This document shows positions 1 through 8,269 of a DNA stretch of 64,000 nucleotides, one piece after another (position 1 is the first letter of the stretch; every line of letters begins with the position of its first letter). The DNA comes from Psychroserpens luteus (GTDB lineage Bacteria; Bacteroidota; Bacteroidia; Flavobacteriales; Flavobacteriaceae). Position numbers and translations under genes: made by a program. Location of the stretch: assembly GCF_015319355.1 (NCBI RefSeq), contig NZ_JADILU010000004.1, forward strand, positions 186,001-250,000. Direction: 5' to 3'. The notes beneath the pieces are model-generated. The model was not told where the DNA came from. It saw nothing but the letters and a program-made list of their open reading frames with translations, and made no database searches.

Positions 1-561
1 AGATCCTAAATTCTCTTTAGATTTCAATAAATATTTACAAGCCACCTCAGTTGCCATTTCCAAATGATAACGTTCATCTACATTTGAATTAACTTCTAAT
101 CCATTTTCTCTTCCTGTTGCTGGCATAATTTGCCAAACACCTCTTGCTCCTGCTGGAGACACTGCATTTGTTAATCCGCTTTCAATTACTGCTAAATATT
201 TAAAATCTTCTGGAATACCATGTTTCTTCAAAATAGGCTCAATGATAGGGAAGTACTTTTCGGCACGCTTAAACATTAATAAACCGTTAGATTGCCAATA
301 AGTGTTTACTAACAATTCTCTATCCATACGTTCTAAAATATCTGGATTTTCTAAAGGCATAGCTTCTCCTGCAAAATCTAAATGATCTGGAACCGATATG
401 GCATACACATTATAATCATTTATCATTTTTGGTGTTTCAACAACTTCTTTATCTGAAACGGTCTTACCGGAATCTGTTTCATCAGACTGAACCGTAAAAA
501 TAAATAGCCCAGACACACATACTAACCCTATTGCTGCTAAAATATTTTTAATTATTGTCAT
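1..561 (-). CDS. Lytic transglycosylase, SLT family (C-terminus outside window)
   Basis: The gene reads leftward out of the window, so only the first 187 residues are visible. It starts with one N-terminal hydrophobic segment (ILAAIGLVCVSGLFIF), then a short acidic linker, then an SLT-type lysozyme-like domain with the family pattern AVIESGL (catalytic Glu) followed by SPAGARGVWQIMPATG. MltD-like enzymes of this family cleave the MurNAc-GlcNAc bond of peptidoglycan and leave a 1,6-anhydro end; they act in the periplasm. The ATG at 559-561 is the first Met before the hydrophobic segment. Whether LysM repeats follow, as in MltD, cannot be seen. Confidence 0.88.
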   Translation of the reverse strand, partial: MTIIKNILAAIGLVCVSGLFIFTVQSDETDSGKTVSDKEVVETPKMINDYNVYAISVPDHLDFAGEAMPLENPDILERMDRELLVNTYWQSNGLLMFKRAEKYFPIIEPILKKHGIPEDFKYLAVIESGLTNAVSPAGARGVWQIMPATGRENGLEVNSNVDERYHLEMATEVACKYLLKSKENLGS

Positions 562-607
562 AATTCTTTTTTTTATAAATGTATTAAATTTTGCGTTCGC
601 TTTTAAA

Positions 608-1270
608 TTATTGCAATATTAGTTTTGGTAAATTTTCGTTAAACCATTTGTACTTATTGATGACCATTACATGCGTTCCTCCCTTTAAAACAATACAATT
701 ACCAACGCATGAATGTGGGAAAACAGCATCTTTATCTCCTTGAATATAAATTGCATCTTCATTAGGAGCATCTTGGTCCCATTCTATGACATTTTCTATA
801 GCCCAATCCAAATAATACTTATCACTAACAGACAGATATTTTTTATAGAGTTCAATACGTTTTGTAACTGTTTCACCAAAAGCATATTTTGCTAAAAAGT
901 CAATATTTGATACTAATTGCGTAGGCAGCAATTTATAAGCTTTGGTATATTTCATCACTTTCATTCGTTTTGGCAACTCATGTTTTGATTTAACACTTGA
1001 AACCACAAATAATCTCTTAAAAGCCATGTGCTTACTCATTTCTTGAACTAAAATCCCACCAAATGAAACACCTAACAACACCACATTATCATGTTTTATG
1101 TTTAGAATCATTCGCTTAGCGTAAGATTCTAAAGTTTCCTTTTTCTGCGGAATCATCCACTCTAACCAATGAATTTCAAATTGATCTTCTGGTAATTTAA
1201 TATGCTCAAATATGATAGGATTGGCTGCCATGCCAGGCATAAGATATACATGTGTAATTTCTTGTTCCAT
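608..1270 (-). CDS. Alpha/beta-hydrolase family protein
   Basis: This 220-residue soluble protein has the alpha/beta-hydrolase layout. An oxyanion-region strand VYLMPGM lies near residue 10, the nucleophile elbow GVSFGG is in the first third, an acid candidate is in GDKDAVFP, and the catalytic His candidate is in GGTHVMV near the C-terminus. There is no signal peptide. The family covers esterases, lipases and thioesterases; the substrate cannot be told from sequence. It is transcribed away from the GNAT-like gene, with promoters overlapping in the shared spacer. Confidence 0.8.
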   Translation of the reverse strand: MEQEITHVYLMPGMAANPIIFEHIKLPEDQFEIHWLEWMIPQKKETLESYAKRMILNIKHDNVVLLGVSFGGILVQEMSKHMAFKRLFVVSSVKSKHELPKRMKVMKYTKAYKLLPTQLVSNIDFLAKYAFGETVTKRIELYKKYLSVSDKYYLDWAIENVIEWDQDAPNEDAIYIQGDKDAVFPHSCVGNCIVLKGGTHVMVINKYKWFNENLPKLILQ

Positions 1271-1313
1271 AAACGTTTAAATTAGCGATGTGTAATATCT
1301 GTTATATTTTTCG

Positions 1314-1321
1314 TAAATTTG
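1314..1321 (+). promoter_or_regulatory. Predicted Bacteroidota -7 box for the GNAT-like gene
   Basis: TAAATTTG matches the TAnnTTTG consensus. No good TTG is found 19 bases upstream. It gives a leader of about 58 bases for the gene starting at 1386, and an inverted repeat lies at the predicted start of transcription. Confidence 0.5.
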
Positions 1322-1326
1322 TAACA

Positions 1327-1334
1327 CAAAACTA
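1327..1334 (-). promoter_or_regulatory. Predicted -7 box for the alpha/beta-hydrolase gene
   Basis: TAGTTTTG on the - strand matches TAnnTTTG. It overlaps the left arm of the inverted repeat at 1330-1349 and is divergent to the box at 1314-1321, so one protein bound there could affect both genes. Confidence 0.4.
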
Positions 1335-1349
1335 TACAAAAGTATAGTT
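1330..1349. repeat. Perfect inverted repeat in a divergent spacer
   Basis: AACTATAC-AAAA-GTATAGTT has two perfect 8-base arms. It could be an operator or a 5'-leader hairpin of the + strand gene. It is not followed by a T-run, so it is unlikely to be a terminator. Confidence 0.6.
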
Positions 1350-1385
1350 CTACCCTACCGACCATTGAATTAAATATAAATTATT

Positions 1386-1682
1386 ATGATTGATGCTGCT
1401 GACTTAACAGACAATGACTTTCTACGCCAATTTGAGCTGAAAGTTCAAGATGAACTAGCAATAATTGAGTATTCTAGTCAAGATCGGAAAATCTTTTTAA
1501 CCAAACTAATTATTCCAGAATGCGTTACCGACGAAAATTTTGAGGAAGAATTTTTAACCTTAGTATTTGATCATATTGCAGAAAGCAGTTTGAGCGTTGT
1601 GCCAACAAGTCCTGAAATAGCCAAATTTATTAGGCGACATAGAAAATACAAAAAGATGCTTCCTGTAGGAATTAGAATATAA
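1386..1682 (+). CDS. Small GNAT-like acetyltransferase-fold protein (YjdJ type)
   Basis: This protein has 98 residues. Its length and strand order (ELKVQDELAIIEYSS, then KIFLTKLIIPE, then a helix and SLSVVPTSPEIAKFI) resemble the compact GNAT_YjdJ family, small relatives of GCN5-type N-acetyltransferases that keep a reduced acetyl-CoA fold. These usually carry a recognisable YxxxGxG-type segment, which is weak or absent here, so activity is uncertain. No signal peptide. It is a single-gene unit with a terminator directly after it. Confidence 0.6.
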   Translation: MIDAADLTDNDFLRQFELKVQDELAIIEYSSQDRKIFLTKLIIPECVTDENFEEEFLTLVFDHIAESSLSVVPTSPEIAKFIRRHRKYKKMLPVGIRI

Positions 1683-1691
1683 CTCATAAAA

Positions 1692-1723
1692 AAACCGAAA
1701 CTTAAAACGTCTCGGTTTTTTTT
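1692..1723 (+). terminator. Rho-independent terminator after the GNAT-like gene
   Basis: A 7-base stem AAACCGA / TCGGTTT with a 13-base loop is followed by a run of eight T on the + strand. Confidence 0.75.
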
Positions 1724-1790
1724 GTTATCAATCTAGAATTCACTAATTGTTATATACAAAAATAATGTCTTGAGAAATTGAGTTATCTTC

Positions 1791-1859
1791 TTAACTACCA
1801 CTTGATGTTAAGAACAATAATACTACAGTAATTAGGGAAGCAATGAATAATTTTCTCAT
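1791..1859 (-). CDS. 22-residue hydrophobic micro-ORF
   Basis: The ORF encodes a Met-Arg-Lys start, an uninterrupted hydrophobic stretch (LFIASLITVVLLFL) and a short TSSGS tail, ending in TAA. It looks like a bare signal peptide or a single-span membrane micropeptide. Support comes from context: the ATG follows an AT-rich leader typical of this group and lies 34 bases downstream of a perfect TTG-N19-TACATTTG promoter, with no other gene for that promoter to drive nearby. It may be a real small protein, the remnant of a longer exported one, or a leader peptide. I do not recognise a family. Confidence 0.5.
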   Translation of the reverse strand: MRKLFIASLITVVLLFLTSSGS

Positions 1860-1892
1860 TTTTATTATTTAATAGGTTTTTTTAAAATCGTG

Positions 1893-1922
1893 CAAATGTA
1901 ATTTAAGATTTCAACTGCACAA
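1893..1922 (-). promoter_or_regulatory. Consensus Bacteroidota promoter for the micro-ORF
   Basis: On the - strand, TTG (1920-1922) is followed after exactly 19 bases by TACATTTG (1893-1900), a full match to the primary-sigma consensus. The only ORF in range is the 22-codon one at 1791-1859. Confidence 0.75.
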
Positions 1923-2035
1923 ATTTTCTTTTCTTTCTTCGGAAATAAAACGTTATAAGGATACTTATTAACGTTGAAATAAAAAACTCCTAAGCATTAA
2001 ACTCAGGAATTATCATTATTGTATATAATTTCTAA

Positions 2036-2543
2036 TTATAATTTAGAATACGTCAACACCAAATCTCGTGTTTCCAGAACCGTAGTAAAGTCTTCATTAT
2101 AAATTTCAATCTCATCAACCAATAGGATATTAAATGAATTATTGACTATAGTAAATTCTTTATCATTAAACTGAAATGTATCAGCATCAATTTGACTAAA
2201 GCTAGTATCAAAACTAATAATACCTTCTTGACATTCTACACTAAAGTCATATGTGTTATCAATTTCAGATTTTGAGATCTCTATTGTAGGATTGTAAGTT
2301 TCGTTTGAAGATAAAATGCCAGTGGTTTCAAATTTTAAAATTTCAGAATTAACACAATCTATCTCATTTAACAAATTAAGATGGGCTCGTTCCATCCTTA
2401 TCAACATCAAACGCAGTACCAATACTGTAACTTGCTAATTTCCATTCGCCAATAACTTGTGACTGGGTTTTAACTTCTTCTTTAGCACATGAGTTTAATA
2501 AAACTAAGCAGATAGTTAATATGAGGAACATTTTTTGAAACAT
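2036..2543 (-). pseudogene. Lipocalin-like lipoprotein with a frameshift
   Basis: An ATG at 2541-2543 opens a lipoprotein signal peptide (MFQKMFLILTICLVLLNSC) followed by QVIGEWKLASYSIGTAFDVDKDG. That frame stops at once after GTSPS. The rest of the protein continues in another frame (LLNEIDCVNSEILKFETTG and on to 2036). Removing one base from the GGG run at 2383-2385 joins the two halves into one protein of about 168 residues. The W in GEW, the internal cysteines and the beta-rich pattern resemble the lipocalin-like lipoproteins common in flavobacteria. It could be a true pseudogene, a phase-variable gene or an error in the assembly. The apparent ORF starting at 2422 is only the downstream fragment. 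Confidence 0.75.
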
Positions 2544-2621
2544 AATAGATTACTAATTTGATAAATTAGACAAGAATAACATATAAATCGATAACGCAAA
2601 GAAACATTAAATCGTATAAAG

Positions 2622-3953
2622 TTAAACTGTTAGTGTTGTTTGAAAATCAAATCGCACCAAACCGTCATCATCAATCTCAGTTAATTCAACTTGTTGAAGT
2701 GTGTTTACCAATTCTGGATTCCAAGGTGATTTAACTTTGACATAGTTTTCTGTAAAACCATGAATGTAACCTTCTTTATTTTCGCTTTCAAAAAGTACGG
2801 TTCTAGAACTTCCTATTTGACTTTCATAAAATGAACGTCTCATTTTTACTGAAAGTCCTCGCAACATCTTACTACGTTTAGCTCTCACATTTTTGGGCAC
2901 GACGCCTTCAAGAGAAGCTGCAACTGTATTGTCACGTTCTGAATATGTAAACACATGCAAATAAGAAATCTCTAATTCATTAAGAAAATTATAAGTCTCT
3001 AAAAACAATTCATCTGTTTCTCCAGGAAAACCAACAATCACATCAACTCCAATACAAGCATGTGGCATCACTTCTTTAATTTTTGAAACGCGATCTACAT
3101 ATAATTCTTTCATGTAACGACGACGCATCAATTTTAAAATCTCATTGTTTCCACTTTGTAATGGAATATGAAAATGAGGCACAAACGCTTTACTTTGAGA
3201 CACAAACTCTATGGTTTCGTTTTTAAGTAAATTAGGTTCTATTGATGAAATTCTTAAACGTTCAATCCCTTCAACTTTATCTAATGCTTTGACAAGTTCA
3301 TAGAATGTGTGTTCATGCTTTTTATTACCGAATTCACCTTTTCCGTAGTCACCAATATTAACTCCTGTGAGTACAATTTCTTTGATATTTTTTGCTGAAA
3401 TAGCTCTGGCATTCTCCAAAACATTCTCCAACGTATCACTTCTAGAAATCCCTCTAGCCAAAGGGATTGTGCAATACGTACATTTATAATCGCAACCATC
3501 TTGCACTTTTAAAAAAGCACGTGTACGATCACCAATTGAATAACTCCCAACATAAAAATCGGCTTCTTCAATTTCACAACTATGCACTTCTCCCATGTCA
3601 TTTTTCGAGAGATCATTGAGGTAGTCTGTGATTTTAAATTTTTCGGTTGCTCCAAGAACTAAATCCACGCCATCAACATCTGCCAGTTCTTGTGGTTTTA
3701 ATTGTGCGTAGCAACCAACAGCTGCGACAAACGCTTCCGGATTTACCTTTTGCGCTTGTTTTACTATTGATTTAAATCGTTTATCTGCATTTTCGGTCAC
3801 AGAGCATGTGTTGATAACATAGATATCTGCTTCCTCCTTAAAATCTACGCGTTCAAAACCTTCCGAAGAAAAATTTCGCGCAATTGTAGAAGTTTCAGAA
3901 AAGTTGAGCTTGCAGCCCAATGTATAAAATGCGACTTTTTTTCTAGAGTTCAT
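2622..3953 (-). CDS. mtaB: tRNA (t6A37) methylthiotransferase MtaB
   Basis: This is a radical-SAM enzyme of the methylthiotransferase family that turns t6A37 of ANN-decoding tRNAs into ms2t6A. The 443 residues are a normal full length. The N-terminal MTTase domain has the three cysteines for the auxiliary 4Fe-4S cluster (C14, C50, C81). The radical-SAM motif CDYKCTYC gives C154, C158 and C161. A C-terminal TRAM-like region contains KEGYIHGFTENYVKV. The opening KVAFYTLGCKLN and the overall pattern fit MtaB/YqeV better than MiaB or RimO. It is probably monocistronic, with its neighbour terminated upstream. Confidence 0.93.
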   Translation of the reverse strand: MNSRKKVAFYTLGCKLNFSETSTIARNFSSEGFERVDFKEEADIYVINTCSVTENADKRFKSIVKQAQKVNPEAFVAAVGCYAQLKPQELADVDGVDLVLGATEKFKITDYLNDLSKNDMGEVHSCEIEEADFYVGSYSIGDRTRAFLKVQDGCDYKCTYCTIPLARGISRSDTLENVLENARAISAKNIKEIVLTGVNIGDYGKGEFGNKKHEHTFYELVKALDKVEGIERLRISSIEPNLLKNETIEFVSQSKAFVPHFHIPLQSGNNEILKLMRRRYMKELYVDRVSKIKEVMPHACIGVDVIVGFPGETDELFLETYNFLNELEISYLHVFTYSERDNTVAASLEGVVPKNVRAKRSKMLRGLSVKMRRSFYESQIGSSRTVLFESENKEGYIHGFTENYVKVKSPWNPELVNTLQQVELTEIDDDGLVRFDFQTTLTV

Positions 3954-3982
3954 TCGTTTTGTAGATGAGCGTGCAAATTTAA

Positions 3983-4012
3983 TAAAAAAAAGAGTGCCTA
4001 AAAAAGCACTCT
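3983..4012 (-). terminator. Terminator after the T9SS cargo gene
   Basis: The stem AGAGTGC / GCACTCT (3991-3997 and 4006-4012) is followed on the - strand by a run of eight T. It insulates mtaB from the gene at 4039-4917. Confidence 0.8.
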
Positions 4013-4038
4013 TTTATAAAGTAATATTTCTTCAGAAT

Positions 4039-4917
4039 TTAATTCTTAGTAAATCGTTTCGTGATTGTACCATTCTCTGTTGTAATTTTTAAAAGATAAA
4101 TTCCTGTGTTTAAATTAGAAATATCCAACTGAGAACTATTACTGTTTCTAGCCACAGATTGACCTAAAACAGAAAAAACTTCAGTTTCAAAATCACCAAT
4201 TGATGTTGGCATTTCTAAGTTGAGCGTATTTTTTGCTGGATTAGGAAAAATAGAAATTGTTTCTAAAACATACTCGTCTACACTTAAAGGCACTAAAGTC
4301 CCTTCAATTTTCATTGCCAAAGAATCAAATGTCAAACCTAATGTGATTAAATCAGTCCAAGGAACTCCGCCAAAATTACCTTCGTCAAACAACATAGCAT
4401 TTCCTCCTGGATCACTAGCAAACCAATTCCATCTCACTGCATCACTTGGCGCTCTTGCTGCAACAACTAGCCAATATGTACCAGAGTTTAATTCAAATTC
4501 GGCGCCACCATTAGCCATTGTTATATCAATAGTAAAAGAATCATCTGTTGCGTCGTAAACAAGTGCTGGACTCGTTGGAGAAAGATTAATAATTTCTAAA
4601 AGTCCCGAGCCAGAAGTTGATGGGTCTGAATCTGGCACACCTGTGGCATCGTCATAGATAAACAAATCTAATCCTGTGAAATTCAAACTAATATCAGATT
4701 CATTTGAACCAAATCCATTTACAGTTATAACATCAATACTAAAATTGTCTGTTAATGTAAAATCATCAGCAGAATATGTGCCAAACCCAGAGTCGGCTAG
4801 AACAGAAGAGATAATTCCATTTGTTGCAGCAACAGGTTGATCTACAAGCGTAACTTGAGCACTTAAAATAAAGCCCGTTAAAATTAATAGGTAAGTAAAA
4901 AAGTAGTTTTTTTGCAT
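4039..4917 (-). CDS. Secreted protein with T9SS type A sorting domain
   Basis: This 292-residue protein starts with a Sec signal peptide (MQKNYFFTYLLILTGFILSAQ). A beta-rich central region of about 190 residues follows, rich in Asp, Ser and Gly, with no motif that I can name. The C-terminal ~75 residues form a typical type A sorting domain: ISIFPNPAKNTLNLE, then EVFSVLGQ, then LDISNLNTGIYLLKI, ending in KRFTKN. Proteins with this tail cross the outer membrane by the type IX system and are released or attached to the surface. It is a single-gene unit with its own terminator. The function of the central domain is unknown. Confidence 0.85.
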   Translation of the reverse strand: MQKNYFFTYLLILTGFILSAQVTLVDQPVAATNGIISSVLADSGFGTYSADDFTLTDNFSIDVITVNGFGSNESDISLNFTGLDLFIYDDATGVPDSDPSTSGSGLLEIINLSPTSPALVYDATDDSFTIDITMANGGAEFELNSGTYWLVVAARAPSDAVRWNWFASDPGGNAMLFDEGNFGGVPWTDLITLGLTFDSLAMKIEGTLVPLSVDEYVLETISIFPNPAKNTLNLEMPTSIGDFETEVFSVLGQSVARNSNSSQLDISNLNTGIYLLKITTENGTITKRFTKN

Positions 4918-5293
4918 AATGTCAGGTTTAAATTAAAATATAACTTAAATATATAATTATTCTATTACAATTTATTGTTCTTCGCTTATTTATTTTTATT
5001 ACAAAAGGATAGAGAAGTTAATTTATGTGTCTATTGATAAAGAACTAAAAATCAAATTTTTATAATAGTTTGGCTACATTACAGAAATCGTATAAACATT
5101 TCAATGAGTTTTTTTAGCTCAAAAAACACAACTAGTTTAATTAAAAAATTATTTCACCGAATCTACATCTTTAGTTTCTTTACGCACAGAAATCTATTTA
5201 TATTTACTCTTTCAAATTAAGGGTTGGCATCGTTTTAAAAATTACAATTTGTAATCCACCTATACGTCTTCTCTTCAATAATTTAATCCATAT
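4918..5293. other. Divergent intergenic region
   Basis: This AT-rich spacer lies between the T9SS gene and the ABC operon. No ORF or stable hairpin is seen. A near-consensus promoter for the ABC operon is possible: TTG at 5224-5226 and TACAATTTG at 5243-5251 on the + strand, one base off the usual TAnnTTTG. Confidence 0.4.
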
Positions 5294-6445
5294 ATGTCTC
5301 AAGCAGAAGCTAGAATAAAAGAAGTTATTTCTTTTCTACAAAATAAAGATACGGTTCTTGGATATCGCAAACTCATGGATTGTGTTATCGATACACAAGA
5401 TTTAGATTTATATAGAGAAGTTATTTCTTTAACCGATTGGAAAGAACAATTTCCAGAAAAAGAAGATGAGCTAATTGAGCGATCACTTGTTATTTTAGAA
5501 CGGGTTGCAAAAATTCCAATTTCAGAATATAATACAAAAAAACCTGTCGTGGTTGGAAGTGATTTGATTAAAAGCTATGGATATAATAGGTTTAAACTTG
5601 GGCCAATTTCTGTTAAAATACATAAAGGAGAAGTCTATGGATTGGTTGGAGAAAATGGAAACGGAAAAACAACATTGCTTCGCGTTTTAGCCAAAGAATT
5701 AAAATATAACGAAGGTCAACTCGATTTTAAATTTGATAACACCTACGATTCAAATTATGATTTGAGAACCAATTTGGTTTACATACCGCAACGTACTCAA
5801 AAATGGTATGGAAGCTTAAAAGACAACCTTAAATTTGTATTATCTAATTATGGAATTCCTCCAGAAGAAAACGAAACTAGAGTCTTAATGATGATTGCTC
5901 GTTTTGGACTATGGAATTATAAACATCTTAAATGGAGTGAACTGTCCTCTGGTTATAAAATGCGTTTTGAATTGGCAAGAACATTACTACGTCAGCCTGA
6001 ATTATTGTTACTTGATGAACCTTTAGCAAATTTAGATGTATTAGCTCAACAAGTTATTTTAGAAGATTTAAAATCGATGTGTAATTCTATTAATAATCCA
6101 ATCGCACTTATTTTAAGTTCACAGCAATTGTATGAGGTTGAGAAAATTTCTGATAAAGTTATTTACCTCAAAGATGGACAGTATAAAGACAATAAACAAG
6201 TTGTCGCAGATGATGAAAACCAACTCATTGTAGAAATAGATTGTGAGGCAAAACGTGATGAGCTTATGACTATTTTTGAAAATTTACAGATAGAAAAACT
6301 CATTTATAATGGCGGAATTTTCGTCGCATACTTTAACGCAAACACATCATTCTCAGCTGTATTAGAATCACTTGGAAAGCACAAAATAGATGTTACCTAC
6401 ACCAGAAATATCACTAAATCTACAAGACGATTCTTCGTTTCTTAA
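5294..6445 (+). CDS. ABC transporter ATP-binding protein
   Basis: This 383-residue ATPase has Walker A GENGNGKTT (119-127), signature LSSGYK (217-222) and Walker B LLLLDEP (237-243). Before the ATPase domain is a helical, charged N-terminal extension of about 80 residues that standard ABC ATPases lack, and about 70 C-terminal residues follow it. It would power the membrane protein encoded 12 bases downstream. The domain is closest in look to ABC-2-type export ATPases rather than to the OppD/OppF pair, although a peptide-binding lipoprotein is the third gene of the operon. Confidence 0.88.
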   Translation: MSQAEARIKEVISFLQNKDTVLGYRKLMDCVIDTQDLDLYREVISLTDWKEQFPEKEDELIERSLVILERVAKIPISEYNTKKPVVVGSDLIKSYGYNRFKLGPISVKIHKGEVYGLVGENGNGKTTLLRVLAKELKYNEGQLDFKFDNTYDSNYDLRTNLVYIPQRTQKWYGSLKDNLKFVLSNYGIPPEENETRVLMMIARFGLWNYKHLKWSELSSGYKMRFELARTLLRQPELLLLDEPLANLDVLAQQVILEDLKSMCNSINNPIALILSSQQLYEVEKISDKVIYLKDGQYKDNKQVVADDENQLIVEIDCEAKRDELMTIFENLQIEKLIYNGGIFVAYFNANTSFSAVLESLGKHKIDVTYTRNITKSTRRFFVS

Positions 6446-6457
6446 TCTCGCTTCAAA

Positions 6458-8266
6458 ATGAAAAATTTCATATATAAAACCAACCAATATTTACTTGAGC
6501 GTTATCCCACAATTTGGAATACGAGACTCGTTTGGATGCTGCTCTCTGCACTCATCTTACATCTCATATTTTTTGTTTTTGGCTTTTTTACGCTTTCTAA
6601 TCCTGAAATGCTTCAAGAACGTTATGTAAAAGATATCTTTTTTGAAAATGGATCTGTTTTTCTATCTATAATTATTTCCACTCTATTACTGGTTGCCTGG
6701 CTTATTTATATGTTTAAAAACAATGCGTTTAAAAACTTTTACCCAACAAATTCTTTCAAGCTCTTTGGGCAATTTGTATCCTATTTGGTTATTATATTTG
6801 CATGTACAACTTTCTATTTATCGTATCAATATGGCTTAAAAACCTATATAGCTTCTACGTATCCAGATGCACAAATAAATAAAGAAATACAGATTACTAA
6901 TGATGCATACTTGTTTTTATCAGAAGATCTTGAAGATTACACACTCAACCAACGTAGATTTCCAAAACCTTTTAACGAGTTCTATTGCGAGGACAATAAC
7001 AAGTTTATAGACTACAACAAACCACATCTTTCATTTGAAGAAGACAGCTATCAATATTACACCTTACGTACTATTGAAACACCAATTGATGAGCCATATA
7101 ACAACAATATTGCAGAGAGCTATAATGACTCTACCAGGAACAAAGGGTTTGTGTATAGCAAAACTGTAGATTCTATTAGAACATACTATTTTAAAGACTC
7201 TGTGGTTAATTTGCAAGAATGGATTAAAACGCCTATCCCAAGTTATTATAACATGTCATCCACATTTTTTGTATCTACAAATGACAATCTCGATGATGAT
7301 GAATTAACTTATAATTATTCTAGTGATTATGAATACAATTATGAAGAATACTCAGATTATGACTACAATTATAGAAAATCATTTTCAATACGTCATCAAC
7401 TAAGAAATAAAAGAAACTATGAACTTCTCGAACGAAATGATAAAAATGAAATCAAACAACTTCTAGAAGACTTTTTAGTTATTTCTAAAACTTACAAAAT
7501 TGACCATAACCTAACCTCAAACGAGTGGTTAAATCTAGTGTATCATCCTAATAATTATGAAGTTAAGAACTTCATTAGAGACCAAGTTAAAGATGCATAT
7601 GATTACACAAGTCCAATAGCAGTTGATATCACAAAAACCCAAGCATTCTACAATAATCGCCTAACAGATTACCATTATGATAATAGTTCACTTCATAATG
7701 TTTTTGAAAATATAGAAAACATAAAAGATAGCGAACCCATAGAAAGTATTCATGTCTTTATGTGGTTAGCATTCTTTTTTGCAAGCATAATCTTTATTTT
7801 TAGAATCACAGGACTCAAACACCTATTATTTAGTGTTATAACCGTTGGTGTTCTTACACTTATCGTGTCACTACTTGCAGCATTATTATTTTACGTTACT
7901 GCTGGAGGAAGTGACGATGGAGCTATTTATTTCATCTCTTATTTCACATTGGCACTAGGTACGCTTATTATATGTATTCCCATATTTTTCTATAATAGCA
8001 TCAAAAAAATAATAGTCGCTATTTGTCTTAATATTTCACTCATAGGTTTTTCACTGTATCTATTCTTAATTGTTGGTATTATTTCCATGCATCAAAATAA
8101 TGCTTGTAGAGATGACATAGATTATTATAAAAGCTACCATGATTGTAATACATTGATGGAAAGTGTAGGATTGAATTGGAGTTGGATTTTATTTTTCAGC
8201 GCAATTATTTTCATATTCTTCTACACCAAAATCATTAAAAACTGGAAATCACTTCCCGAAGGTTAG
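6458..8266 (+). CDS. Multi-pass membrane protein, probable ABC permease
   Basis: The protein has 602 residues and about eight predicted membrane segments. Three lie in the first 130 residues and five in the last 170. Between them is a large hydrophilic domain of about 290 residues, very rich in Tyr, Asn and Asp, with stretches such as DYEYNYEEYSDYDYNYR. The two-part layout with a big soluble insert resembles ABC-2-type permeases. Its position between an ATPase gene and a substrate-binding lipoprotein gene, with gaps of 12 and 3 bases, supports a role as the channel. I do not recognise a named family and the substrate is unknown. Confidence 0.6.
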   Translation: MKNFIYKTNQYLLERYPTIWNTRLVWMLLSALILHLIFFVFGFFTLSNPEMLQERYVKDIFFENGSVFLSIIISTLLLVAWLIYMFKNNAFKNFYPTNSFKLFGQFVSYLVIIFACTTFYLSYQYGLKTYIASTYPDAQINKEIQITNDAYLFLSEDLEDYTLNQRRFPKPFNEFYCEDNNKFIDYNKPHLSFEEDSYQYYTLRTIETPIDEPYNNNIAESYNDSTRNKGFVYSKTVDSIRTYYFKDSVVNLQEWIKTPIPSYYNMSSTFFVSTNDNLDDDELTYNYSSDYEYNYEEYSDYDYNYRKSFSIRHQLRNKRNYELLERNDKNEIKQLLEDFLVISKTYKIDHNLTSNEWLNLVYHPNNYEVKNFIRDQVKDAYDYTSPIAVDITKTQAFYNNRLTDYHYDNSSLHNVFENIENIKDSEPIESIHVFMWLAFFFASIIFIFRITGLKHLLFSVITVGVLTLIVSLLAALLFYVTAGGSDDGAIYFISYFTLALGTLIICIPIFFYNSIKKIIVAICLNISLIGFSLYLFLIVGIISMHQNNACRDDIDYYKSYHDCNTLMESVGLNWSWILFFSAIIFIFFYTKIIKNWKSLPEG

Positions 8267-8269
8267 ATT

